Source of the DNA: JAGVGT01 sp963807225 | GTDB taxonomy: Bacteria; Desulfobacterota; Desulfobulbia; Desulfobulbales; JAGXFP01 | Assembly: GCA_963807225.1 (NCBI GenBank) | Contig: CAWEAD010000005.1 | Span: 1,116,001 to 1,180,000, forward strand | Length of the DNA stretch: 64,000 nucleotides | Direction: 5' to 3' | Shown here: piece after piece, positions 34,499 through 43,156 of the stretch | How positions within the stretch are numbered: position 1 is the first letter of the stretch | How the letters are laid out: each line of letters starts with the position of its first letter | Program-made: the position numbers and the translations under genes | Notes under the pieces: generated by a model | The model's database searches: none | What the model was told of the DNA's origin: nothing | What the model saw: the letters and a program-made list of their open reading frames with translations, nothing else

Positions 34499-34795
34499 TT
34501 ATTTCCTTTTGGTGACCAGAATGGCGATACTCATCGCGATCTGCAGGAACTGATGGGAATAGTAAAGCCTATGCCCCCAGCTGTCTGACTTGACAGCCAG
34601 GCTCAGGCGCCTGAGCATTTTGGCGGTGAGTTCTTTGATCTGATCAACTTCGCCTTTGTCTGGAGGGGGGATTTTGTGTTGCTTGTCCTGCACCAGGGGG
34701 ATTTCTCTTTTCTCCTTGGCAGTATCTTTTGATTTGTAAGTGTATTTTCCAAAGAGATTATCTACGGCTTGGTCGATCTCGTCCATATTTTCCAT
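34499..34795 (-). CDS. Small hypothetical protein
   Basis: A 98-residue soluble protein, unrecognised. It begins MENMDEIDQAVDNLFGKYTYK, has a charged Lys-rich middle (VQDKQHKIPPPDKGEVDQIKEL) and a helical C-terminal third (TAKMLRRLSLAVKSD, HQFLQIAMSIAILVTKRK). The last helix is hydrophobic enough to touch a membrane. AGGGAAAAG precedes the ATG at 34795. It lies alone on the minus strand inside the segment between the 127-base repeats. Confidence 0.5.
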   Translation of the reverse strand: MENMDEIDQAVDNLFGKYTYKSKDTAKEKREIPLVQDKQHKIPPPDKGEVDQIKELTAKMLRRLSLAVKSDSWGHRLYYSHQFLQIAMSIAILVTKRK

Positions 34796-34897
34796 CTTTT
34801 CCCTCTCTGAAAAAATATTTCTCAGATACTCAGCGAGCCTGATTAATGACCATATCCGACAGTCATAGTTAACTATCCGATAATAATATAGTGTGTA

Positions 34898-35089
34898 AGA
34901 TGGGGACGGTCATTATTTTATAATTTTCCCGACTTCCGACAAAACATCGCCGTTTTTATCGTTCTATCCCCTGGTAAATTATATGGTGCATAAGCTCCTG
35001 GAGTATCGAGCCATGCTTCCCTTGGGATGAATATTTCCTAACACAATCGTAGCGAGAAGAAAAGCATGAAAGCATGACCGTCCCCATCT
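34898..35089 (-). mobile_element. Miniature RAYT remnant bounded by perfect inverted repeats
   Basis: A 16-base perfect inverted repeat (AGATGGGGACGGTCAT at 34898-34913, its complement at 35074-35089) bounds 192 bases. Read on the minus strand the inside starts ATGGCTCGATACTCC (from 35014), encoding ARYSRS and, after a frame break, a TRGIER stretch, which is the N-terminus of a REP-associated transposase. So it is an internally deleted RAYT, comparable to a MITE. It interrupts the end of a ParE-like toxin remnant. Confidence 0.65.
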
Positions 35090-35219
35090 CTCCCTCTTCC
35101 CGCTGATGTCTGACAGCCAGGATGGTCACCGTTTCCTGGTCCTCGATCTCGAACAGGGACACGCCGATCCTGATTGGCTTGGCAAACCGTAACCCAATCT
35201 GTTCTTCTGTGCTGCTCAA
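35086..35219 (-). pseudogene. C-terminal remnant of a ParE/RelE-family toxin
   Basis: The frame encodes RFAKPIRIGVSLFEIEDQE and VTILAVRHQREE, the last strands of ParE/RelE toxins (the usual form is R-hydrophobic-Y-x-I-x-x-D, then V-x-hydrophobic-AVxHxR). The N-terminal two thirds and any antitoxin gene are missing, and the 3' end is occupied by the miniature RAYT. Not functional. Confidence 0.6.
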
Positions 35220-35228
35220 GTCTCCGTT

Positions 35229-35720
35229 TCAGAGCATTTTCTGCATCCAGACCGTGTCAAAGTCCTGCCCATTTTTCTTTCCGACCTTTCTGAAGCGGCC
35301 GCACTCCACGAAGCCATTTTTCCGGTGGAATTTGATGCTGTTTGGATTGAGGGATGAGATATTGGACAAGATGGTCCTCATCCCTTTTTCGGCTGCACCC
35401 CTTTCGAGATAATCGAGCAGCATCTTTCCCACTCCCTTTCCGGTATGGTCCTGGTGGAGAAAATAGGTGATTTCGACTGTGCTTGAAAAGGTCGGGATGG
35501 GATTATGGGGGCGCAGCATTCCGAAGCCGACGATCTTGCCGTTTCGGTCGCGTACCGTTCCTCGCGGCAGGCCCTCCGACTTCTGCAGGAAGAGGTCGAA
35601 GGCCTGATAGGGCAAGGGGTTTTCCGGATAGGCCGCAAACGTATTTTCGACGTAATAGTTGAAGATATCGATGGCCGCTTCGCGGTCTTCAGCTGACATC
35701 GGTTTGATCGAGTATTGCAT
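35229..35720 (-). CDS. GNAT N-acetyltransferase (PAT-like)
   Basis: A 163-residue GCN5-family acetyltransferase. The acetyl-CoA loop is HQDHTGKGVGKMLLDYLE (Q/RxxGxG/A class, about 93-110); other family parts are AAIDIFNYYVENTFAAYPENPLPY at the start and ISSLNPNSIKFHRKNGFVECGRFRKVGKK at the end, as in phosphinothricin and methionine-sulfoximine acetyltransferases. It would acetylate an amino group of a small molecule; the substrate is not readable from sequence. ATG at 35720. It is the last gene inside the segment bounded by the 127-base repeats. Confidence 0.87.
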   Translation of the reverse strand: MQYSIKPMSAEDREAAIDIFNYYVENTFAAYPENPLPYQAFDLFLQKSEGLPRGTVRDRNGKIVGFGMLRPHNPIPTFSSTVEITYFLHQDHTGKGVGKMLLDYLERGAAEKGMRTILSNISSLNPNSIKFHRKNGFVECGRFRKVGKKNGQDFDTVWMQKML

Positions 35721-35782
35721 CTATCGTTACTCCATAGTCGTCGGTTGAGTGGAAGAAATGAAACCCAGCAATCTTGGGGGTT

Positions 35783-35909
35783 CCGCTATTTCGAGGAAAA
35801 CCCGAAAAAACCGGTCTATTTCAAAAGTCGCCGCGGACTGGGGTATGTGTTTGAGGACGAGAGTGGGGGGTGATGGCGATCGGTGATAAAAAATCGTTTA
35901 TTGCGGCTT
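35783..35909 (+). repeat. 127-base direct repeat, right copy
   Basis: Exact copy of 30994-31120 (response regulator 3' end and trailer). Here it carries only the last 30 codons and so cannot express the regulator. It defines the right edge of the putative inserted segment. Confidence 0.95.
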
Positions 35910-36033
35910 GTCACCCGGGGTCTGGACGAGCTAAACAGCTGATATGGTTACATACTTGCTCTGAAACCGGCTTCTTTTCGGCCTTAAAGCCCACCTTTTA
36001 ATTCCGATAAAGCACCTCTAAGCGGTCTGCTGG

Positions 36034-36688
36034 CTAGGCGGCGAACCAGAGGACCATGAAGTAATGGCAGGCGGTGCCGGCGAGGACGAAGAAATGCCAG
36101 AGCAGATGGCCGTAGCGCAGCTTGTAATCGTTGACGTAAAAAGCCACCCCGACCGTGTAGGCCAGACCGCCGGCCAGGAGTAAGAGCAGGCCCGGAGTCG
36201 GCATCAGGGTAATCAGCGGCTTGGCGGCGATGACGATGAGCCAGCCCATCAGCACATAAAGCGTGGTGGAGATCCGGGGATGCGAGCCTTTGCCGAAGGC
36301 CTGGATCGCCACTCCGGTCGCCGCCAGACCCCAGACCATCCCGAACAGCGACCAGCCCCAACCCCCGCGCAGCACCCCCAGGGTGAGCGGGGAGTAGGTG
36401 CCGGCAATCAACAGGTAGATGGCGGAATGCTCGATGATTTGCAACACGCGTTTACCCTGGCCGGTCGGCAAGGCGTGGTAAAGGGTGGAGCCCAGATAGA
36501 GGACGATGATGGCGGCGGCGAAGAGGCTGTCGGCCAAAACGAAGATCCCGTCACCATGCCGGGCGGCGTGGATGATCAGATAGGGGGGTGCCGATCAGGG
36601 CGGCGAGCAGACCAAGGCCATGGCTGAGGCTGTTGGCCAGCTCTTCCGGCCGTGACTGGTCGCGGTCTGCCACTACCGGTTCAGGCAT
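36034..36688 (-). pseudogene. Hemolysin III/PAQR family membrane protein, frameshifted
   Basis: From ATG 36688 the frame encodes MPEPVVADRDQ and NSLSHGLGLLAALIGTP, then breaks; the continuation YLIIHAARHGDGIFVLADSLF is one base out of phase and runs to 36034 through LYHALPTGQG, EHSAIYLLIAGTYSP and HLLWHFFVLAGTACHY. These are the seven-helix hemolysin III/PAQR signatures with their conserved Ser/His/His residues. The break is in a run of six C (G 36583-36588 on the plus strand) where five would restore the frame, so a homopolymer error is the simplest explanation. Family members bind zinc and are thought to act as hydrolases or envelope-stress proteins. Confidence 0.85.
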
Positions 36689-36742
36689 GCCTTTCTTTTC
36701 CCCCAGGACTGCCCTGTTAACTTTGCCGAGACCGGTTGGCCA

Positions 36743-37612
36743 TCATTGTTTCTTGGCCAAAACCTTGTACACGGCCATGAAATCCTCTGCCGCCAAGCCG
36801 TTCCGAATGGCCAGGGCGTAAAGCTCCTTGGCCGCGTTCATGCCCGGCAGCGCCGCCCCGGTCTCGAAGGCTGTTTCGGCGGCCAGGTGCAGGTCCTTGT
36901 GCATCCATTGCAGCGGGAACTCCACGGTATAATCATCCTTCTCGAATTTGCGGCGCTTGGTGTTCAGGAAGGGCGCGGTGACCGGCGAGGTCGCCAGGGT
37001 CTCGAACATGACCTCTTTGCTGATGCCGAGCGTTTCGCCGAAGGCCAGGGCCTCTGAGAAGGCCGTCATCGCCTGGCCCAGGATGATGTTGTTGACCATC
37101 TTCATGCCCGAGCCCATGCCGTGCCCGCCCATCGGGCAGACCGCCTTACCCATGGCCTCAAAGAGCGGCCGGGCCGTGTCCACGTCCTGGCTGCGGCCGC
37201 CAACGAAGAAGATGAGTTGGCCTGCCTCGGCCGGCCCTTTGGAACCGGCCACCGGCGCGTCGAGGAAACGGACCTGGCGTGCGGCGGCCTCACCCGCCAT
37301 GCGCCTGGAGAACGACGGGTTCACGGTGGTGCAGTCGATCCAGAGCGAGTCCGGGTCCAGGGTGTCGAGTAAGGATTGGTTGCCGTGCAGGGCGACCTCG
37401 GCAACGGCATCGGGCTTCGAGAGCATCGTGATGACGATCTGGACCTGCCGGCCGAGCGCGGCAGGCGTATCGGCCCAGGAAGCCCCCAGATCCAGAAGCG
37501 GCTGGGCCTTTTCGCGGGTGCGGTTGTAAAGCACCAGTTCGTGCCCTTTTTTCAGCAGGTTGGCGGCCATGCGGCTGCCCATGATGCCCAGTCCGATAAA
37601 TCCGATCTTCAT
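36743..37612 (-). CDS. NAD(P)-dependent beta-hydroxyacid dehydrogenase (HIBADH/GLYR family)
   Basis: A 289-residue enzyme. N-terminal Rossmann fold with GFIGLGIMGSRMAANLLKKGH (residues 4-24), which also holds the start of the family motif; substrate-binding motif DAPVAGSKGPAEAGQL near 118-133, where the usual GG is G-S-K; and catalytic Lys in GMKMVNNIILG near 170. The family includes 3-hydroxyisobutyrate, tartronate-semialdehyde and succinic-semialdehyde (GLYR) reductases; PVAGSKGPAEAG with Arg/Lys-rich continuation resembles the GLYR/succinic-semialdehyde branch. Substrate is not certain. Monocistronic; GGAGCTCC precedes the ATG. Confidence 0.88.
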   Translation of the reverse strand: MKIGFIGLGIMGSRMAANLLKKGHELVLYNRTREKAQPLLDLGASWADTPAALGRQVQIVITMLSKPDAVAEVALHGNQSLLDTLDPDSLWIDCTTVNPSFSRRMAGEAAARQVRFLDAPVAGSKGPAEAGQLIFFVGGRSQDVDTARPLFEAMGKAVCPMGGHGMGSGMKMVNNIILGQAMTAFSEALAFGETLGISKEVMFETLATSPVTAPFLNTKRRKFEKDDYTVEFPLQWMHKDLHLAAETAFETGAALPGMNAAKELYALAIRNGLAAEDFMAVYKVLAKKQ

Positions 37613-37736
37613 GGCGGAGCTCCTTTTTTGTCCTTGATTGCGGCAGTGATCTTGGCAGAGGTTTAAACTTCAATGATACCAAGTATTTTTCTCAAGTACT
37701 GCTTTAATGGGTTCGACCCGACCTCGGCCGGATGGT

Positions 37737-40427
37737 TCAGGGGTTTGTTCCGACCCGCTTCCTTACTCGCCTGCGCCACTTGTAGAGTTCGTGTCCGCTG
37801 AAGAGCAGCAACGGGAAGGGCAACAGCAGCCAGAGGTCGGTCAGTGGCACGTGGGCAGTGTTGAAGACCTTCTGCACCGGGGCGAGATTCAAGAGCATCC
37901 AGATCCAGGCGAGTTCCGCCGCCATGGCTGCCAGCAGCAAGCGGTTGGCGGTGAAGCCCAGGCTGAAGGCGGAAAATTCCCAGCTCCGCATGGTCCAGGC
38001 GTTCAGGAGCTGGCAGGAGACGGCGCCGAGCAGGGTCATGGTCATGGCCTGCCGGTGCAGCAGGGGATCGGCCAGCTCGGCCGTGCCGTAGTGCCAGCCG
38101 TGCAGGAGCAGGAACCCGATAAAGGCGGCCATGGCGGCGGCAGCTTCGATCACTCCCAGGAAGAAGTAGCCGCGCTTGAAGACCTCCCAGTCGAGGATCT
38201 TTTCGCTCCTGCCCACCGGCGGCCGGCTCATGATGTTCTTCTCCGGCTTCTCACTGCCCAGGGCGAGACCGGGAAGCATGTCGCTGCCCAGGTCGATGGA
38301 GAGGATCTGGATCACCGAGAGCGGCAGGGGAATTTTCAGGAAAAACTGCAGGATATAGGGGACGATCTCCGGGACGTTGGAGGAGAGGATATAGGTGACG
38401 AATTTCTTGATATTGAAGTAGACCGTGCGCCCCTCCTCGATGGCGGTGACGATGGAGTTGAAGTTGTCGTCCAAGAGCACCATATCGGCCGCCTCCTTGG
38501 CCACCTCGGTGCCGGAGATTCCCATGGCCACCCCGATATCGGCCTTTTTCAGGGCCGGGGCGTCGTTGACCCCGTCGCCGGTCATCGCCACTACCTCGCC
38601 GTTATTCTGCAGGGCCGTGGCGATGCGCAGCTTCTGGCTGCTGGCCATCCGGGCGAAGAGCACATCCTCCTCTCGAAGCATTTCTTCCAGTTGCTCATCG
38701 CTTAATTCTTCCAGCGCGGTTCCGGTCAGAACCCGGCCGTGTTTCAGGCCGATGCGACGGGCCACGGCGGCCGCCGTTTTCGGATGGTCGCCGGTGATGA
38801 TCATTACCCTGATCCCTGCTTCACGACAGGTGGCCACCGCCCCGGCCACCTCGCTGCGCGGCAGGTCCATGATCGCCGCCAGGCCCAACAGGGTAAGGTC
38901 TTCTTCCGCCTCACCCGCCCCCACGGCCAGGGCTAATACCCGGTAAGCCTGATCCTCGAACTCTTCTGCCCAGGCCATGATCTCCTGCCGTCTCCGCTCA
39001 TCCAGGGACTGTCGGCCGCCGTTGTGATCCCGATAGGAGCCGCACTTCTCCAGGATCACCTCCAGCGCCCCCTTGGCAAAGAGCTTGATTTCTTCCCGGT
39101 CCCGATAAATGGTGGACATCATCCGCCGGTCGCTGGTGAAGATGTTTTCCCTGATCTTCTCCAAGGGCGGCGGGGCGATCCGGCGCTTGGCAGCTCCGGC
39201 CACCAGGGCCAACTCGGTGGGGTCGCCGCGCAGGTTGTCGGCTTCGATCACTGCCCGGCAGTTGAGGAGGGCGGCAGTCAGGATCTCGTCCAGGCGCTGG
39301 TCAGCCGTGGGGCCGGCGGGTTCAATGCTGAATTCGCCCGGTTCCCGGTAGCCCTCGCCGCTGATGCTGACCAGTTCGCCGTCGGCCAGACGCAGCTCCT
39401 TCAGGGTCATCTCGTTCCTGGTCAGAGTGCCGGTCTTGTCGGTGCAGATCACCGTGGCGCTGCCCAGGGTTTCCACCGAGTCCAGGTTCTTGATCAGGGC
39501 GTTGCGCCGGGCCATGCGCTGGCTGGCCAGGGAGAGCGACAGGGTGATGGTGGGCAGGAGACCTTCCGGGACGTTGGCGACAATCAGCGATAGGGCGAAG
39601 ATCGAGGCCATCAGTGCACCCTTGCCGGAAAAAAGTCCGAGAACAAAGAAGACCAAACCCATCACCAGGGCGATCAGGGTGAGGATCCGGGTGATGTGGA
39701 TGATTTCCCGCTGCATGGGCGTCAGCGACTTACTGACGTTCCTGGTCAGGCTGGCGATCTTGCCGAACTCGGTGGCGCCGCCGGTGGCGCTGGTCACCGC
39801 GATGCCGCTGCCGGCGGCCACGGTGGTGCCGGCGAAGACCAGGTTTTTCGCCTCCAGCGGACGCCGGGCCGTTCCAGCCTCCAGGCTGCGGGAGGCCGGC
39901 GCCGATTCGCCATTCAGTGATGAGAGGTTAAGGTAGAGCGAATTCACCTCCAGGAGGATGCCGTCGGCCGCCACTTTATCGCCCTCCTCCAGCAGCATGA
40001 TGTCGCCGGGCACCAGTTCGGCGGCGGGCACCTGCGCTACCTCGCCCTGGCGGCGGACATTGACCAGGGTAGGCATCAGCTTCAGCAGCTCTTCCATGGC
40101 CTTATCGGCCCGGTACTCCTGCCAGAAGGTGAAGGTGGCGTTGATGATTACCGCCCCGAGGATGGCGTATCCCAAGACGTTCATGCCTTCGCCGGGCGAG
40201 AAGCGGTGGGCGAGAAAGGAGAGACCGGCCGCCACCTCCAGCAGAATTGCAAAAAACTGTCCGTACTGGTCGAGATAGGCCAGCAGGTAGTTTTTCTTGA
40301 TGGTCTCGGCCAGCAGGTTGGGGCCGAACTCCCGGCGCCGCCGTTCGACCTGATGCGTGCTTAATCCTTCCGAAGAGGTTTTCAGATGGCGCAACAGCGC
40401 GCCTCTTTCAAGGCGGTAAAGTTCCAT
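37737..40427 (-). CDS. P-type (P2-like) cation-transporting ATPase
   Basis: An 896-residue pump of the Ca2+/Na+-type class. N-terminal cation ATPase domain; A-domain loop SLNGESAPASR, with Asn where TGES is usual; M4 motif ANVPEGLLPTITLSL; phosphorylation site CTDKTGTLTRNEM; nucleotide domain; and hinge MTGDGVNDAPALKKAD; then six C-terminal helices. PEGLLPT in M4 and the long C-terminus favour P2 pumps for Ca2+, Na+ or Mn2+, not heavy metals, and no metal-binding N-terminal domain is seen. Start ATG 40427 overlaps the stop of the stress-protein gene (TGATG), so the two are coupled. Confidence 0.9.
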   Translation of the reverse strand: MELYRLERGALLRHLKTSSEGLSTHQVERRRREFGPNLLAETIKKNYLLAYLDQYGQFFAILLEVAAGLSFLAHRFSPGEGMNVLGYAILGAVIINATFTFWQEYRADKAMEELLKLMPTLVNVRRQGEVAQVPAAELVPGDIMLLEEGDKVAADGILLEVNSLYLNLSSLNGESAPASRSLEAGTARRPLEAKNLVFAGTTVAAGSGIAVTSATGGATEFGKIASLTRNVSKSLTPMQREIIHITRILTLIALVMGLVFFVLGLFSGKGALMASIFALSLIVANVPEGLLPTITLSLSLASQRMARRNALIKNLDSVETLGSATVICTDKTGTLTRNEMTLKELRLADGELVSISGEGYREPGEFSIEPAGPTADQRLDEILTAALLNCRAVIEADNLRGDPTELALVAGAAKRRIAPPPLEKIRENIFTSDRRMMSTIYRDREEIKLFAKGALEVILEKCGSYRDHNGGRQSLDERRRQEIMAWAEEFEDQAYRVLALAVGAGEAEEDLTLLGLAAIMDLPRSEVAGAVATCREAGIRVMIITGDHPKTAAAVARRIGLKHGRVLTGTALEELSDEQLEEMLREEDVLFARMASSQKLRIATALQNNGEVVAMTGDGVNDAPALKKADIGVAMGISGTEVAKEAADMVLLDDNFNSIVTAIEEGRTVYFNIKKFVTYILSSNVPEIVPYILQFFLKIPLPLSVIQILSIDLGSDMLPGLALGSEKPEKNIMSRPPVGRSEKILDWEVFKRGYFFLGVIEAAAAMAAFIGFLLLHGWHYGTAELADPLLHRQAMTMTLLGAVSCQLLNAWTMRSWEFSAFSLGFTANRLLLAAMAAELAWIWMLLNLAPVQKVFNTAHVPLTDLWLLLPFPLLLFSGHELYKWRRRVRKRVGTNP

Positions 40428-41248
40428 CACTTCTTGTCCCCGGCGTAAAAGGCGATGGTGTTAACCGGGGTTTGACGGAAGAGCCTTTCCAATCGGTTTT
40501 CCCCGAAGAAACGAGGAAAGCGGGCGAGCCTGCGGCCGCCGACCACCAGCAGCTGGCAGTCACAGTGGCCGAGGTGGTGAAGAATCTGGGCGATCTCATC
40601 GCTGGCCAGGGCGTGCTTGATCCGAAAGGGCACCTCCAGGAGCTTCAGGATCTGGACGTAGTGATTGAGCCGGTCGTTGATCCGCAGGAAGAGTGCGCGG
40701 GTGGCGGCGATTTCGAGCCCGGCCTGGCGACGGCGGTTGAAGGGGCTGATACTGTAGATTTCCGCCGAGGCCCCCAGGGTCTTAACCAGGGAGGTAAAGA
40801 AGACGAATTTTTCCACCGACAACCGTTCCGCCCGGATCGGCAGCACCACTTCCCTGGTCTGGGCCCAGGCCTCGACTCGGGTGACCCGGACCACGGCCAG
40901 GTTGGCCGGCAGGTGAAAATGGGACAGTTTCTCGCTCAGGGAATCCTCGAAGTAGCGGGTCCGCATCCGGGTGGAGCAGAACAGGGTATCGGTCGGGGTT
41001 CTGGTCAGATAGGCGGAGATTGCCGAGGCAGGCCGTCCCTGCAGAAAGAGCCGCTCGGTCTTGACTCCGTATCCTTCGGCCGCCTCCGCGATCACCGTCA
41101 TGCTGGCCTCGGTTTCACCCCGGTCGTCGTCCGGGTTTTCGACATGGAGCAGGACCAGGGTGTAACCATACAGGGCGGCATAGCGCAGGGCATAGAAAGC
41201 GGCGACTTCGGAGGTAATCAGACCGTTGACGGCGGCGACAACTTTCAT
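40427..41248 (-). CDS. Universal stress protein family
   Basis: A 273-residue protein with Usp-like alpha/beta folds. KVVAAVNGLITSEVAAFYALRYAALYGYTLVLLHVENPDDD at the N-terminus is the standard opening; the C-terminal part (CDCQLLVVGGRRLARFPRFFGENRLERLFRQTPVNTIAFY) is the end of a second Usp fold, with the G-x(9)-G-T/S ATP-binding pattern only partly kept. The frame could start earlier, but ATG 41248 has AAGGAG at good distance. Overlap with the P-type ATPase gene suggests the Usp part regulates or senses for that pump; that is inference from coupling. Confidence 0.8.
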   Translation of the reverse strand: MKVVAAVNGLITSEVAAFYALRYAALYGYTLVLLHVENPDDDRGETEASMTVIAEAAEGYGVKTERLFLQGRPASAISAYLTRTPTDTLFCSTRMRTRYFEDSLSEKLSHFHLPANLAVVRVTRVEAWAQTREVVLPIRAERLSVEKFVFFTSLVKTLGASAEIYSISPFNRRRQAGLEIAATRALFLRINDRLNHYVQILKLLEVPFRIKHALASDEIAQILHHLGHCDCQLLVVGGRRLARFPRFFGENRLERLFRQTPVNTIAFYAGDKK

Positions 41249-41465
41249 TTTCACTCCTTGGCAGACAGGATTGGTTTCAATCATTGTATGCAGATTGTCC
41301 GGGGCTTTTCAGAAAAATCGCAGTTGCCTGCAAGCAGTCTTGATCAATCGCTCAGAAGAATTACCGGAAACCACCTGTCTTTAGGCAATTGCCGGAATTT
41401 TCGGAAGATTTCCAAACCCAGTTTGTCGGCGGCAGAGGTTACCGATCCGGACCTGGATCAATGAA

Positions 41466-42329
41466 CTACGGCAGTTGCCCTGAGGCGGTTTGGGTGGTTT
41501 GCCCGGTCAAGGTCCGGATGATCAGTTTGCGTTGGTTGGTAAGGATGGAGACGTGGTCGTCATTGGGGAATTCGTGGTAGGCGATTTGCTTCGGCGCCAC
41601 GGCCAGGAGATTATGGCTCATGCGGACCGGCAGGGTCGTGTCCCGCGCGCCGTGAAAAATGCTGATCTCCGGCGGGTGCGGACCGGCCAGTAGTTGCCGG
41701 ATCAGTTTTCGGTTGTCGATCTGGGACGGCATCAGGATGGAGAGCAGGAAGGATCTTACCGCGACCGCTCGGCGCAGGGTATCGAAAGGGGCGACCAGGA
41801 CGATTCTTTTAACTCGGTGGCGGACGGCGAACTTCAGGGCGGCGCCGCAGCCAAAGGAGTGGGCCATCAGGTCCAGTTCACTATTCAGCCGCGGCTGGCC
41901 GAAGTGGGCGGCCAGGGCGGCCAGAGCCCCTTCGCTGTTCAGGTAGTTGTCGGCCGGGTTCATTTCCCCTTCGCATTCCCCCCGGCCGGGATAGTCGATC
42001 AGGAGCCAGCCGACGTCAGGTACCTCTTGTGGCCGGATAAACCGGAGCCAGCCGAGGGCCACCGAGCCAATGCCCGGGTAAAGGATACAGAGCCGGGTCG
42101 GGGGTTGCCGGGGATCGATCAGAGGCGGCAGGTAGTAAGCGACCTGGCGGCCATGGCTGGTGGTGAACTCCAGGCGGACATTGGCCGGCCGCTGTTCGAA
42201 GGCGGCCAGCAGCGCCGGATCGACTGGAATTCGCGGCATGCAGCCGTCGAGCAGCAACAGTAAGATGAGAAGGGGCGGCAGCCGGATAAAAATCCGCCGA
42301 GCCCGAAATAGGGAGCGCCACTGATCCAT
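41466..42329 (-). CDS. Alpha/beta hydrolase lipoprotein
   Basis: A 287-residue membrane-anchored hydrolase. Signal with lipobox LLDGC (Cys about 30). Catalytic parts: oxyanion region LCILYPGIGSVALGW, nucleophile elbow MAHSFGCGAALK (Ser about 158), acid in ISIFHGARDTTLP, and histidine in FPNDDHVSIL. The layout is that of small serine hydrolases/peptidases acting in the periplasm; substrate unknown. Between 41249 and 41465 upstream of the adjacent stress-protein gene there is no further gene. Confidence 0.85.
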   Translation of the reverse strand: MDQWRSLFRARRIFIRLPPLLILLLLLDGCMPRIPVDPALLAAFEQRPANVRLEFTTSHGRQVAYYLPPLIDPRQPPTRLCILYPGIGSVALGWLRFIRPQEVPDVGWLLIDYPGRGECEGEMNPADNYLNSEGALAALAAHFGQPRLNSELDLMAHSFGCGAALKFAVRHRVKRIVLVAPFDTLRRAVAVRSFLLSILMPSQIDNRKLIRQLLAGPHPPEISIFHGARDTTLPVRMSHNLLAVAPKQIAYHEFPNDDHVSILTNQRKLIIRTLTGQTTQTASGQLP

Positions 42330-42648
42330 CTGTCAAAGTTAATAAATTACGCCCAGGAAAAGCAAAGATAAAGCACCGGCGCTGTTTGTTTTCCGAGACG
42401 CGGGAGATGGTGCGCCACGAAACACTGCACTCGTTTCACTCCGTAATGCCGGCCTTGCTGCCAAAATGACATTTTCTCTTGCCAACCTGGCAGGGAAAAC
42501 GGCACTCGGAAATTTCCTTCAATACTCATCTAGCCGAAATTGCGACAATATGATTAGTTGGCACGCATCTGGCAATAGAAAGCAGACAAAGGGAACGATA
42601 ACTAAACTAACCAGTTCATCAACAAAACAAAATAAAAGGGGAAACAAC
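42330..42648. other. Leader region of the small membrane protein genes
   Basis: About 320 bases between the hydrolase start and the first small gene. It holds a sigma-54 promoter (42558-42575) and an AT-rich, A-rich leader of about 65 bases before ATG 42649. No ORF of note. Confidence 0.5.
42558..42575 (+). promoter_or_regulatory. Sigma-54 (RpoN) promoter
   Basis: TTGGCACG (42558-42565) and TGGCAA (42570-42575) give the invariant GG-N10-GC spacing of RpoN promoters; the -24 element is perfect and the -12 element has one substitution (TGGCA for TTGCA). It points to the small gene at 42649, about 75 bases downstream. Confidence 0.75.
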
Positions 42649-42852
42649 ATGAACGCTATCAACAAGACCAACACCCAGGTAAAAGAAAATGTTCAGGCCC
42701 TCGACGCAGCCGGCAAGGTTACCTTGGCTCTCTTCGGCGGAACTTCTTTGCTGATCGGAATCTGGAGCGTGACCTGCTTCGCCGCCGCCCTGCTGAACGC
42801 CGGTCCGGTCGGCCTGATCAAGGCTTACTTCTCGGCCGTCACCGGAATGTAA
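42649..42852 (+). CDS. Small single-pass membrane protein (copy 1)
   Basis: A 67-residue protein with a polar N-terminus (MNAINKTNTQVKENVQALD), then a hydrophobic helix and glycine-rich stretch (KVTLALFGGTSLLIGIWSVTCFAAALLNAG) and a short tail (IKAYFSAVTGM). Its GxxSLxxGxW-x3-C core is shared with the next gene and with a remnant at 51003-51104. ATG follows AAAAGGGG. Downstream of a sigma-54 promoter. Not recognised; candidate roles are a small subunit of a membrane complex or a regulated membrane peptide. Confidence 0.75.
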   Translation: MNAINKTNTQVKENVQALDAAGKVTLALFGGTSLLIGIWSVTCFAAALLNAGPVGLIKAYFSAVTGM

Positions 42853-42910
42853 TCGGTAGAGCACAAGTCAAGCCAACGAACTGAACGAAAAAAATATAAG
42901 GAGAAAGATC

Positions 42911-43108
42911 ATGAACGCCACCATCAAGACCCGCACCAACGTAACCACCGGAAATGCCAGCGACACCTTTACCCGCGCCAGCTTAATCAGCATGGGCGCA
43001 GTATCCGGCCTGATCGGCCTCTGGGCTGTCGCCTGTATGGTGGGAGCGGTGATGACTAACGGTATCGGTCAGGTGGCAGGCGGTTTTTTCTCCGCTCTGA
43101 TCGGCTGA
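42911..43108 (+). CDS. Small single-pass membrane protein (copy 2)
   Basis: A 65-residue paralogue of the preceding gene: polar Thr/Asn-rich N-terminus (MNATIKTRTNVTTGNASD), then SLISMGAVSGLIGLWAVACMVGAVM and tail (IGQVAGGFFSALIG). Identity with copy 1 is concentrated in the membrane part (S-x-x-x-G-x-W-x-V/T-C). AAGGAG precedes the ATG; it lies 58 bases after copy 1 and is followed by a terminator, so the two form a two-gene operon under the sigma-54 promoter. Confidence 0.75.
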   Translation: MNATIKTRTNVTTGNASDTFTRASLISMGAVSGLIGLWAVACMVGAVMTNGIGQVAGGFFSALIG

Positions 43109-43156
43109 GCGCGGATCGGTAACATAACGCCGGAGAGCATTCTCCCGGCGGGCTGA

